Origin: Chrysemys picta bellii
Taxonomy: Eukaryota; Chordata; Testudines; Emydidae
Direction of reading: 5' to 3'
Length of the DNA stretch: 64,000 nucleotides
Assembly (NCBI RefSeq): GCF_011386835.1
Contig: NC_088800.1
Coordinates: 2,232,001 to 2,296,000 of the forward strand
Shown here: piece by piece, positions 23,783 to 33,316 of the stretch
Layout: the number at the start of each line of letters is the position of its first letter
How positions within the stretch are numbered: the stretch's first letter is position 1
Notes under the pieces: model-generated
Told to the model about the DNA's origin: nothing
The model's database searches: none
The model's input: the letters and a program-made list of their open reading frames with translations, nothing else
Made by a program: the position numbers and the translations under genes

Positions 23783-23812
23783 CTGAAGGAGAGAGAATGA
23801 AGAGACAGAAAT
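23783..23812 (-). promoter_or_regulatory. splice acceptor of the terminal exon
   Basis: On the minus strand a pyrimidine-rich tract (cttcattctctctccttcag) ends in AG directly before the exon. The intron interrupts a codon after its first base. Confidence 0.8.
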
Positions 23813-25095
23813 AACATTACCATGAATACAAGGTTTGATGCAAAAGTCTGTATTCGGCTGACAGTAAAGTAAATATAGGAACAAAGAACAGTGCAGCCCT
23901 GGAAAGCGGGGTCCTCTTTTCCCCTAGGGCTGAATGTTCATATTTGTTCCCATCTAATCTAAGTGCCAATGGAAACTCACCCATCGCAGATAAGACCTGT
24001 GACATCACCTTAGCAAAATCAAGCAATTAGAATTATTGAATTTATTCATTATTTATCAGTCATGGGGCCACAAAGCTTGAGTAGCAGGATTTGCATAGAT
24101 GGGGGCGGGGCTCTGTGCTGACATCAAAGGGACAGAATCCTCCCCCACAGCGACTTCATGGGATAACGCTGCCTGTCTTTGGGATGCTAAAAGGCACTGG
24201 GGTGGCTAAGTTTTGTCATGTGTCAAGTTCACAGCAGGCTCTTTAATCAGATATGTATTGCTGCGATTCCACTGAAGTCAGTTGGAGTCGATGTCATTCA
24301 GCTCCTTGCAGAGATTAATTCGTTAATGTCTGGAAACGGCTTTGAAGTCTTAAGTGCTATATAAATGCAAATTATTATTATTAGTGGGACTCATGGCAGG
24401 TCTGTACCAATGATTTTATCTGCCTGGATCTGTCCCTTAACTGTTCTCCATCTTCATTTCCAAATCAGTGAATTATATGATAAAGGTTGATCATATCATA
24501 AGTATGTGGCACAGTGCAGCATTGTGGATGCCAATCATTCACCTTGCTATTGGAATTCAGAGGAATGCTTCCAGGTGACTTCTGGGTATGAATGCTCCAT
24601 CCCCAGAGTCTGTATGGCACATAATTTTCACAGGAGTGTTGAGTTCTTTTACATTCTTACAAGAGCACCATGAACTAACTGGATGGCTTTTAATCAGAAT
24701 AACATCAGCTTTTTGGCTATGGTTTAAGATACTGTCCATTATGGATTACCGCATCACAACAGCATTCCTTTACAATACAGTTACAAAACCCCGCTGGTCT
24801 AACTATGATCTGCCTCTAATCCTCCCATCTAATTTAAAACCATCAGTGTTCTCCAAATCTTGTTTGAGTCACGGGTCAGCTGTTAATAAATGCAAACAAT
24901 GTCCCCTCTTGAGTTTGTACGCTAATACTCTTCCTGTCTCAGTGGGAACATTAGATTGATTCCTGTGCAGAATAAATCAGCGCAGTGAGCAAGGTAAGCT
25001 GTGAGTTCACGTCATACTCACCAGATTAATGCTCCTCTCACTGATCTGAAATATTCCAAGCTGTCATGAAACTTTAACTAGCAATAGGCAAACCT
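23813..25095. other. presumed intronic DNA
   Basis: No exon was recognised. At 24305-24385 a phrase ending in taagtgctatataaatgcaa plus attattatta resembles the 3' tail of old vertebrate SINE/LINE families. Confidence 0.45.
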
Positions 25096-25535
25096 CAAAT
25101 GGCTCAGCACTCTGGTTTTCCACTCCCGCACGTCCTTTTCCCTCATGGCCCTGCCCACTCTGCTTCTCTTCCCACCTCCGTTCCACCTCTTCCCCCGAGG
25201 CCCCCCCTTGCTCTGCCTCTTCCTGCAAGGATCCCCCCCACCTGCTGCTCACACCTCTTTGCCGCCTCCCCCCAGGCTCCCCCCACCCGCTGAGGAGCGG
25301 CAGGTGGAGGAGGTCTCAAAGGAGGGGGCAGAGCGGCGCTAGCGGCAGGGGACTTGGGGGAGGGGGCCAAGTGGGAGTGGGGTCTGGGGTGGAATGGGGA
25401 TAGAGTGTGGGCAGGGCCTCAGGGGAGGAGGCAGAGCAGGGGGCAATGCCACAGTCTGGGCGCCAGTGGGCTGCCCCACTTCTAGGGAGCTTCCGGCACT
25501 CACACCCAGCCTCCCCAAATGCAGGAGTCATGTGC
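25096..25535. mobile_element. GC-rich low-complexity block, probable degenerate MITE
   Basis: The block is C-rich in its first half and G-rich in its second, so it is roughly self-complementary. It has phrases like gaggcagagcagggggca and edges agcactctgg and ttccggcactcac. It resembles the GC-rich interior of the element at 47075-47396. Overlapping frames on both strands are artefacts of low complexity. Confidence 0.4.
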
Positions 25536-25741
25536 CGCCCATGTACACGGCTACGTTAAACACCATTAAATCACATCACCTCTGTCTAGTTCGACTCCCC
25601 CCTGTAATCTATAGGAATGATTACAGTAAATTGTGACTCCTTCTTAAAAGGACAATTTAGATCCTTCCCAAAGTCTATTTCTGATGGGTGGTGGTGGTAA
25701 TCTGCTAATTCACTCTGTATTGTCTACTCTTGGGCAACACC

Positions 25742-26342
25742 CTCTTATAGACTCATAGACTTTAAGGTCAGAAGGAACCATCATGATCATCTAGTTTGAT
25801 CTCCTGCACATCACAGGCCACAGAATTTCACCCACCCACTCCAAAGGAGACCGAATTGTATACATTATTCCAGATGAGGTCTCACCAGTTCCTTGTATAC
25901 TGGTACTAATACTTCCCTGTCTCTACTGGAAATACCTCGACTGATGCATCCTAGGATTGCATTAGCCTTTTTCACAGACGTATCACATTGGCGGCTCATG
26001 TGATCAACCCAGGTCTTTCTCCTCCTCTGCCTCTTCCAACTGATACGTCCCGAGCTTATAGCAAAATTCTTGTTAGTCCCTAGATGCATAACTTTTCACT
26101 TTTCACTATTAAATATCCCATTTCTATTACTTGAGTTTACAAGGTCTGCCAGATCTTCTTGTATGATATTCCGGTCCTCCTGGCAATACCACCCAACTTT
26201 GTATCATCCGCAAATTTTATTAGCATGCTCCCACTTTTTGAGCCAAGGTCAGTAATAAAAATGTTAAATGAGATTGGTCCCGAGACTGATCCCTGAGGAA
26301 CTCCACTAGTAACTGCCCTCCATCCTGCAGAATTAAACACTT
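25742..26342 (-). mobile_element. CR1 fragment with reverse transcriptase remnant
   Basis: The 3' end is on the left (catagactttaaggtcagaa, then ggaaccatcatgatcatcta). The right part encodes, on the minus strand, [11 protein letters not shown] and FADDTKLGG of CR1 reverse transcriptase. Frames are broken (25865-26089 and 26137-26385) and the copy is 5'-truncated. Confidence 0.92.
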
Positions 26343-27595
26343 GGACAAGTCTCATAGACTCAGAAGAGGTATGATTACTAAACACAAATCTACTGTTATT
26401 TACACTGTTCGCGATAGTAAATTTAGGCTATTTGGTACTGAGCTGGAGGGACACTGGTCATTGACCATCACTTCATGTTGCCTCAGCTCAAGGGACAAAA
26501 GGTTTTGTTTAGGGAAAGGCCAATGCCTTGCTCCCAAGAGAGAGAGAATTTGATCGTCGGTTGTTAATGGAAAGAATGTTGTGCAATGTGGAACGCAGAG
26601 ACTGTTGCGCCCATTTCAGATTCCACACTTGGCCTCCCAGCCGCTCACTAACAAAGCCAATCTGCTTTTTAAACGAATTTCCTATTTCAGTGGAGATCTT
26701 TCCTCTCCCTCAGCTATTCCTGCTTGGCAATAATTGTTTGGGGCTTGAAAAGCTTGTTTACAATAGACTAAGCCCCTAAATGCCAGCCATTATCCATTAA
26801 TTCATTGTGCTGGCTCACTGGTGAAAAGCTGTTTAAACACCCTACCTCTACTATCCTTCCCCTCAGGGCATCTACTTAAAGGGAGCCCCCACTAGCTAGA
26901 AGCTGCCTGCTTTGCATGGTTACAATTTCCAGCCCAGTCAGCAGAGTTGCGGAATCCATTCAAACTCCTTGAAAGCTGAGCTGTACTCAAATCACTGGCT
27001 GCTGGGGGAAGGGGGTTTTGAAAGCCCAGGCTGGGGTTTTCAGGAACTCCGCATCAGTGTGAGAGAACTGGCTCAAGATCTTAATGAGAAATCTGCTCCC
27101 TAGCTCGTTTCTATACGCAACGGGCCAGGTGGTGAGTGGCTCTTGCCTAGGTTTACAGGATACCCAGAGCTGTCCACTGCCCCCGTTCCAATCACCATGC
27201 AAAGGCTAGCACTATAGTCCTGGTGGACCTGAGGGGCTGCTTTCTGCCTGTCCCCTGAAGTGGCCTGCACCTCGCTACAGGACCAGATGTCAGAGTGCGA
27301 TGGCATTCGGCACCTGCCCATGCGCCCAGAGATTCTGTATCCCCCAGTCTGGCCCCTGAGCCATGGAGTGCCCTATCTGGCCTTAGCATTGCTTTAATGG
27401 GTTTGTTCAGTAGGTAATTTAAAATCGCGGCAGACATTGTAAGTGCAGCAGAACTGGTACTACAGGAGCCATCACAGGACACTTTCATGCTGGCTCAATA
27501 GTCAGTAAGTGGTTTTTTTAGTAGATATCAGGTATTTTCATAGAGAACTACAGACATTTAAGAAAGTGGAGTAACTTCATTGTGCTTCTTCCGTG
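26343..27595. other. presumed intronic DNA, no exon recognised
   Basis: No TSP1-type cysteine pattern or other domain was found on the minus strand. The sequence looks unique. Confidence 0.45.
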
Positions 27596-27684
27596 TTTAT
27601 AGGTTCACAGACTTTATGGCCAGAAAGGACCATTATGACTATCTAGTCTGACCCCCAGCCCAGCACAGGCCGGAGAATTCCATC

Positions 27685-27692
27685 CTGTAAAT
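27685..27692. repeat. 8-bp target-site duplication, left
   Basis: ctgtaaat, repeated exactly at 30054-30061, flanks the hAT transposon. Confidence 0.95.
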
Positions 27693-30053
27693 CACATGTG
27701 TCAAACTCAAGGCCCGCGGGCCACATCCGGCTCGCCATACAATTATATCCGGCCCGCGAAATCGTTTTATATATCTGTTTTTAATGGCCCTGTGATATGA
27801 CGCCCCAATAACACACACTACAAATCCCATGATGCAGTGCAATTGCCGCCAACGGCAAGCCGCGGTTCAAGTTCGCGGTCTGTTGATGTATACAACGCTA
27901 ATATCAAATCAAAGCTAGACCCCAACAATGGCCAAGAGAAAAATTGATTCTGAAAACCGAGGCTTTCAAAGCCGGTGGGAGAATGAGTATATGTTTACTG
28001 AAATTGCAGGTAAACCAGTGTGTCTCCTTTGCGGGAGTAATATTGCTGTAATGAAGGAGTATAACCTAAGACGGCACTACGAGACGAAACATGAGAACAA
28101 ATTCAAAAACCTGAGCGCAGGACAGAAGCTACAAAAGGTAGAGGAGTTGAAGAAGAATTTGACATCCCAGCAGACGTTTTTCACCAAAGCAAAATCACAA
28201 AGTGAAGCTGCTGTGAAAGCAAGTTTCATTGTGGCCGAAGAGATCGCCAAATCAGGACGGCCGTTTACCGAGGGGGAATTCGTAAAGAATTGTATGATGA
28301 AAGTGTGCGACGTCCTTTGTCCAGATAAAACGCGAGCGTTTGCAAATGTAAGCCTCAGCAGAAACACTGTTGCTAATCGGGTTTGTGAGATGGCGACTGA
28401 TTGGAAAACACAGTTGATTGAAAGAGCAAAAGATTTTGTTGCATACTCCCTTGCCGTGGATGAAACTACTGACGCGACTGACACTGCACAGCTGGCGATA
28501 TTTATCCGTGGTGTGGATTCCAATTTGTGCGTAACAGAGGAAATACTGGACATTAAATCGATGCACGGGACAACGAAAGGAGAAGACATCTTTGGAAATG
28601 TATTTCAAAGTGTAACCGACATGAAACTGCCGTGGGAAAAACTCGTTGGACTTACAACAGATGGCGCACCTGCTATGTGTGGTGAAAAAAATGGACTGGT
28701 GGGAAGGATGCGCTCAAAGATGCGGGAGGAGAACTGTGCCAGTGAGTTGACAGTGTATCACTGCATCATACACCAGGAATCGCTGAGTGCTAAAGTCCTA
28801 AAAATGGATCATGTGATGAACACTGTAACACAAACCGTCAACTTTATCAGAGCCCACGGTTTAAATCACCGCCAATTCCAGTCTTTTCTGCGGGAAATAG
28901 ATAGCGAGTTTGGCGATATGCCATATCATACGGAGGTCCGGTGGCTAAGTCGGGGAAAAGTTCTCAAAAGACACTTTGAGCTGCGAGAGGAAATCTGCCA
29001 GTTCATGGACAGTAAGGGGAAAGACTGCACAGTTCTGCGGGATGAAAAGTGGAAATGTGAGTTGGCGTTCCTGGCTGACATAACGTCGCATCTTAGCGCT
29101 TTAAACCTTCAACTCCAGGGACGGGAGCACATAATAACCGATATGCATGATGCAGTGAAGGCATTTCAAGTGAAGCTGCGCTTATGGGAGACACAAATGC
29201 ACCAATGCAACTTGTCTCACTTTCCCTGTTGCCAAGTAATACGGAACCAAGAAAGTGCCACAGTTTTCCCAAATGCCACCTTTGCTGAAAAACTCAGCGC
29301 GCTGCGCACTGAGTTCGCACGGCGCTTCAGTGACTTTGAGGCACAGAAAAGTAACTTCGAGCTGCTTCGCAACCCATTTGCAGTCGATGTGGAAACCGCA
29401 CCTGTAGAAATGCAGATGGAGCTGATAGAACTGCAATGTAACGGGACACTGAAGGCAAAGTACGACACTGCGGGGCCAGCACAGTTCACTCGCTTCATTC
29501 CTGAAGCGATGCCGCAGCTCCGCCAACATGCGGCTCGAATCCTGTCCATGTTTGGCAGCACATATCTGTGCGAGCAGCTGTTCTCTGTGATGAAAATTAA
29601 CAAAACGTCACACAGGAGTCGCCTCACTGATGAACACCTGCAATCGATCCTGAGAATCTTCACAACACAGAACCTAACCCCAAACATAAACGAACTTGTT
29701 GCAAAGAAAAGACTCCAAGTATCAGGCTCTGACTAAATAGGACAAGAAAATGGAATGTTATGATTTGTTATGATTATACTTTTGCTTTAAATTCAATTTT
29801 TTATTTATATTTTCAGATTTTTTAATATTCCAGCATGTACAGATTTTGAATGTATTGTATTGACAGGATATTTTTTTATGAAGAGCAAAATATTTTAAGT
29901 TGAAATGTATTTATTTTGGAATGATATCCTGTATTTTGGTTCATATTAATGGTTAAAAAACATAAATATTTAGTCTGTTAAATAAATGGTTATACTGTTC
30001 GGCCCGCGAGTTTTGAGTTTTGGCCCCCTGTGCAATTGAGTTTGACACCCCTG
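27693..30053 (+). mobile_element. complete autonomous-type hAT transposon
   Basis: The 2,361-bp element lies between exact 8-bp direct repeats (ctgtaaat). Its ends are inverted repeats: the left reads cacatgtgtcaaactcaa and the right, reversed, caggggtgtcaaactcaa (15/18; the three differences are all near the left tip). It carries one intact transposase gene, a leader of about 235 bp with ggcccgcgggcc near the left end, and a 3' non-coding part with AATAAA at 29981-29986. CAGGGGTGTCAAAC-type ends are known from widespread vertebrate hAT families. Confidence 0.95.
27928..29736 (+). CDS. hAT-family transposase, intact (602 aa)
   Basis: This enzyme would excise and reinsert its element by cut-and-paste in the nucleus. 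An N-terminal BED-type zinc finger is complete (C32, C35, H50, H55; CLLC ... RRHYETKH). The RNase-H-like catalytic core shows D178 (AVDETTD), D245 (TTDGAPAM), the CxxH motif C279-H282 (YHCIIH), W339 (VRWLSRG) and E549 (LCEQLFSVMK). Spacing is close to that of the Hermes DDE triad (D180, D248, E572). The C-terminal dimerisation segment (residues 540-575, including RSRLTDEHLQSIL) is present. The start lies in a good context (acaatgg), there is no intron, and the frame ends in TAA. It resembles the Charlie-like transposases from which GTF2IRD2's C-terminus derives. No stop or frameshift is seen. Confidence 0.95.
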   Translation: MAKRKIDSENRGFQSRWENEYMFTEIAGKPVCLLCGSNIAVMKEYNLRRHYETKHENKFKNLSAGQKLQKVEELKKNLTSQQTFFTKAKSQSEAAVKASFIVAEEIAKSGRPFTEGEFVKNCMMKVCDVLCPDKTRAFANVSLSRNTVANRVCEMATDWKTQLIERAKDFVAYSLAVDETTDATDTAQLAIFIRGVDSNLCVTEEILDIKSMHGTTKGEDIFGNVFQSVTDMKLPWEKLVGLTTDGAPAMCGEKNGLVGRMRSKMREENCASELTVYHCIIHQESLSAKVLKMDHVMNTVTQTVNFIRAHGLNHRQFQSFLREIDSEFGDMPYHTEVRWLSRGKVLKRHFELREEICQFMDSKGKDCTVLRDEKWKCELAFLADITSHLSALNLQLQGREHIITDMHDAVKAFQVKLRLWETQMHQCNLSHFPCCQVIRNQESATVFPNATFAEKLSALRTEFARRFSDFEAQKSNFELLRNPFAVDVETAPVEMQMELIELQCNGTLKAKYDTAGPAQFTRFIPEAMPQLRQHAARILSMFGSTYLCEQLFSVMKINKTSHRSRLTDEHLQSILRIFTTQNLTPNINELVAKKRLQVSGSD

Positions 30054-30061
30054 CTGTAAAT
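30054..30061. repeat. 8-bp target-site duplication, right
   Basis: ctgtaaat, the exact partner of 27685-27692. Confidence 0.95.
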
Positions 30062-30155
30062 TATGCATCAAGGCCTAACCTTTACTTGAGCTATAGCAAA
30101 TCCTTCAGAAAGATATCGTGTCTGGATTTAAAGGCTTCAAGTCAGAGTCTTCACC

Positions 30156-30271
30156 TATCAAAGGGGTAGCCGTGTTAGTCTGGATCTGTAAAAGCAGCAA
30201 AGAGTCCTGTGGCACCCTATAGACTAACAGACGTATTGGAGCATGAGCTTTCGTGGGTGAATACCCACTTC
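30156..30271 (-). mobile_element. Penelope/SINE-like repeat copy with best hammerhead-like core
   Basis: Antisense text runs from ggggtagccgtgttagtctg to cgtgggtgaatacccacttc. A perfect 15-bp repeat, gtcagagtcttcacc, lies at 30141-30155 and 30272-30286; its first bases overlap the element edge. It belongs to a subfamily different from the 21379 and 52206 copies (gtcctgtggcaccctataga). Confidence 0.9.
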
Positions 30272-30276
30272 GTCAG
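30239..30276 (-). ncRNA. hammerhead-ribozyme-like core (candidate)
   Basis: On the minus strand the order is CUGACGA, a 6-bp helix (GUGGGU with ACCCAC, loop AUUC), GAAA, a short helix (AGC with GCU, loop UCAU) and a CUC site. These are the parts of a hammerhead core: C3-A9, stem II, G12-A14, stem III and the cleavage triplet. Two caveats apply: an extra A sits between A9 and stem II, and the 5' strand of stem I falls outside the copy, so this copy may be inactive. Hammerhead motifs are published for Penelope-like retroelements. Confidence 0.5.
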
Positions 30277-30630
30277 AGTCTTCACCATGTCCCTCAGTAA
30301 GTTGTTCCAATGGCTAATTACCCTCACTGTTATAAAATAAAATAAAATAAAAATTCCACCTTATTTCCCTTCTGAATTTGTCTAGCTGAAAATCCCAGGC
30401 ATTAGAGCTTGGCTTCCCATTCTTAAACACGTCCATGTCACTAGGCATTGAATTCTGAAAGCTCCACTTACAAAATGAGCTCCCTGGGAATGAGGGTCTC
30501 AGTTTATCTCCCCTCCTCACAGCACTTATCCGTGTGCATCAGCAGCCCACCTTTGGTGTACAGACCCCAAGGGGAGGTGGTTCCTTCAGCATGTTTGCTG
30601 CTCTCTGCCAGTGTCAGGCCATAAGACATA

Positions 30631-30817
30631 CACCTCTACCCCGATATAACGCTGTCCTCGGGAGCCAAAAAATCTTACCGCGTTATAGGTGAAACCGCGT
30701 TATATCAAACTTGCTTTGAGCCGCCGGAGTGCGCAGCCCCCCTCCCCCCAGCACTGCTTTACCACGTTATATCTGAATTCGTGTTCTATCAGGTCGCGTT
30801 ATATCAGGGTAGAGGAG
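30631..30817. mobile_element. Tc1/mariner-like MITE
   Basis: Inverted ends cacctctaccccgatataac and, reversed from the right, ctcctctaccctgatataac agree at most positions, and a TA dinucleotide flanks each side (30629-30630 and 30818-30819). Internal copies of gcgttatat recur. It has no coding capacity. Confidence 0.85.
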
Positions 30818-31121
30818 TACTTGTGTCCGAGCGGTTTGTGTCCCACTTCCAGACGCTGCAGGGCATGGGTCTATTGTGAGGTAACCCGAATATCTCCAAA
30901 AACACTAAAAATCATGGGCTGAAGAGAGACACTGGATTGATGGCTCATTACAACAATCGGTGACCCACTAACCTGCTCCCCACAGCTGTTTCCCCCCTCC
31001 CTTTTCCTCCCTATGACTGGAGGAGAGTTAACAGGCCACTTCACCTTGAATGGTCTCTCAAAACAGGTGTTAACTACTTGTGCTAAACAATCTGCTCCAC
31101 CTTGTATTTAGCAGTGACCTG

Positions 31122-31345
31122 AGTTAGGGTTTGTCTTCGCCTACAGTGCTGCGGTTGTGCAGCTCCACTGTGGCTGTTCCGCTGTAGCGCTTTGGTGAAG
31201 ATGCTACTAAGTCAACAGGAGGCGCTCTCCTGTCTGTATTTAATCCACCTGCCTGAGAGATGGTAGCTAAGGCAAGAAGTGTTTTTCACACCCCTGAGTG
31301 ATGTAATTATAACAATATGTTTGTAATGTAGACCTGGCCTTCATC
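31122..31345. mobile_element. MITE of the 'gtctaca' family
   Basis: The left edge agggtttgtcttcgcctaca and right edge gtaatgtagacctggcctt are worn versions of the terminal repeats at 11778-12080. The interior has tgctgcggttgtgcagctcc. Confidence 0.65.
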
Positions 31346-31350
31346 GCCCA

Positions 31351-31449
31351 GACCTGAGGAAGAGCCCTGTGTAAGCTTGAAAGCTTGTCTCTCTCCCCAA
31401 CAGAAACTGGTCCAATAACAGATATTACCTCACCCAGCTTGTCCCTCTA
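31351..31449 (+). mobile_element. second Penelope-like repeat family, hammerhead-like
   Basis: Text: gacctgaggaagagccctgt, then gtaagcttgaaagcttgtct, then ggtccaataacagatattac and ctcaccc. CTGAGGA (31354-31360) and GAAA (31379-31382) flank a helix, GAGC with GCUU, as in a hammerhead core. A partial antisense relative is at 17641-17695. Confidence 0.7.
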
Positions 31450-32008
31450 AAAATGTTGCCACATTTCAGCCTGGGGTAACCCCCTTGAAAGTAAAGGTGT
31501 GTGATGGTAATGTTAACAGATCATTGACCGCCAGGGTTATAAAACTGGTTAAAACTGTACATTTGAATGCACAAGCTCACAATCACAATCTTATGCCATT
31601 ATCTCAGTCACTTAGGCACGTGAAACCATTTCACCTCTACAGGGTTCAGTAATCATTTACTCTTCAACAAGAGGAATGACCTCAGGTTAACCCAAACCTG
31701 CTGAATTTCAGGTTCCTGTGGAATTTCTTGGCTTTGCCTCTAAAATCTCCGCACTTACAGAGCTTCCGCTTTGAAAGTAACATTGAATAGAAGAGAGAAG
31801 GAGCAGAAGATGTGTCCTCTCTAGGAACGCGGCAAAGATGACAGGTTTTGAGCTCTCCATAACGTTCATTAAGCATTGAAGTTAAATAGGTGGAAATGAA
31901 AAAAACAAAAATATCCCAAAGAGGTTTAAACAGCTTGCCTAAAAAGTACCCCGTGCTGTAGAGAAGCCGCCCTCTAGCTAGCCAGAATTCCCATACGGTT
32001 TGTATTGC
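31450..32008. other. non-coding stretch
   Basis: No exon or clear repeat was recognised. Confidence 0.45.
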
Positions 32009-32016
32009 AGCCCTGG

Positions 32017-32795
32017 TAGGGTTACCATATTTTAATAAAACAAAAGGAGGACACTCCATGGGGCCCTGGCCCCGCCCCAACTCCGCCCCTTCCCCAAAGC
32101 CTCCGCCCCCTCCCCTGAATGCTCCGCCCCTGCTCCTCCCCCTCCCCTGCTTCCCGCGAATCAAATGTTCGCAGGAAGCCTGAAACAGGCAGGCAGCAGG
32201 TAAGCTGGGGCGGTGGCGGGGGGGGGGGGGGGGGAGGGGCGGGCGCGAGGAGGTGCGGCCCAGTCCGGCCCCCCCGGCCGTGCGGCTTCCTCCGGCGGCT
32301 GGCCCCGGCCAAGAGGCTCTGGCCCCGGCGTCTCCGGCTCGGCTTGGGCCCCGGGGCGCCGGCCCTGGTTCTGGCCGAGCAGCTCCGGCCCGCCCTGGCC
32401 CCGGTGGCTCCAACCCCGGCGAATTCAGCTCAGCTTGGGCCCCGGGTCACCAGCCCCGTCCCCGGCTGAGTGGCCCCAGCCCCAGCCCCAGCCCCGGCTG
32501 AGCGGCGCCAGCCGGTGGCCGAACACCCCCAGCCCCGGTCCCAGCGGCTCCGGCCCAGCTCGGCTCGGGCCCCGGTTCCGGCCGAGTGGCTCCAACCTGG
32601 CCCTGGCCCTTGCTGAGCGGCGCTGGCTGGCAGCCGATCACTGCCGGCCCCAGCGGCTCCAGCCCGGACCCAAGCCCCACGACCCCTCCCTATTTTCCTG
32701 GACATGTCCGGCTTTTTGGAATTTCCTCCTGGACAGAGATTTGAGGACCAAAAAGCCGGACATGTCTGGGAAAATCCAGACGTATGGTAACCCTA
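32017..32795. mobile_element. hAT-like MITE with GC-rich interior (779 bp)
   Basis: Ends tagggttaccata and tatggtaaccct(a) are inverted repeats, and the exact 8-mer agccctgg flanks both sides (32009-32016 and 32796-32803). Near the right end, ggacatgtccggctttttgg and ccaaaaagccggacatgtct form a further inverted pair. The interior is very GC-rich with loose tandem phrases (ccccagccccagccccagc) and a G run at 32218-32234. Long frames on both strands (for example 31682-32413 minus and 32213-32929 plus) are low-complexity artefacts. Confidence 0.92.
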
Positions 32796-32887
32796 AGCCC
32801 TGGGTAACTAGCCCTAAAGCACCGAGAGGACATACTGAGATTGACATCCATTGGGCACTGTGTATTTTTTCCAATGTTTCAATTATT

Positions 32888-33022
32888 TATAGATTCATAG
32901 AATTTCAAGGCCAGAAAGAACCATCATGATCATAGTCTGACTTCCTGCATAATACAGGCCAGATAATTTCACCAACTGATTCCTGTATCAAGCCCTTAAC
33001 TTCTAACTGTGCTAGGCTTCCG
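32888..33022 (-). mobile_element. CR1 3' end fragment
   Basis: The phrase tagattcatagaatttcaag, then gccagaaagaaccatcatga, is the CR1 3' untranslated end on the minus strand. No coding part is kept. Confidence 0.85.
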
Positions 33023-33277
33023 ATAGAATAGAGAGTCAGTCATGTTCTTGGTTCTTATCCTCATGGCTTTCAGTGGCCTGGGCCCAGGATATTTAAAAGA
33101 GCCTAAAGCTCCGTGATGAAGATTGTGGTTGTCGACTCTGCTTCTCAGGCAAAATGGAGCTTTCTACCATCAGGCTAAAACTGGTCTGTGCAGCAGATTG
33201 AACATTCCCAAGGGCTGGCCTCAGGCTGTGGAACAACCAACCACAGGAATTAAGGACCATTATAAACCTACCCCTAT

Positions 33278-33316
33278 CTTTGCGGATACAGACTAACACG
33301 GCTGCTACTCTGAAAA
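33278..33316 (+). mobile_element. 39-bp truncated Penelope/SINE-like insertion
   Basis: Only ctttgcggatacagactaac plus acggctgctactctgaaaa is present. Direct repeats ctacccctat lie on both sides (33268-33277 and 33317-33326), and the match extends to 12/13 with the bases before them. So this tiny piece is itself an insertion, cut short from its 5' end. Confidence 0.85.

Larger units (their letters stand above)
27596..30535 (-). mobile_element. CR1 3' region, split by a hAT transposon and by a SINE-like insertion
   Basis: Left piece 27596-27684 has the CR1 3' end (ttcacagactttatggccag). After the hAT element the CR1 text resumes (aggcctaacctttacttgag; aaggcttcaagtcagag) and, after the SINE-like insertion at 30156-30271, continues with gtccctcagtaagttgttcc and tctgaatttgtctagctg. 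No coding region is kept. A short (TAAAA)n run lies near 30330-30352. Confidence 0.85.

Noticed and set aside
28077..28589. 170-codon minus frame, and other minus frames to 29687
   Set aside because: Shadows of the hAT transposase, which is clearly coded on the plus strand.
31682..32413. 243-codon minus frame and 238-codon plus frame 32213-32929, both Pro/Gly/Ala-rich
   Set aside because: They run through the GC-rich MITE at 32017-32795 on both strands and cross its border. Composition explains the open frames.
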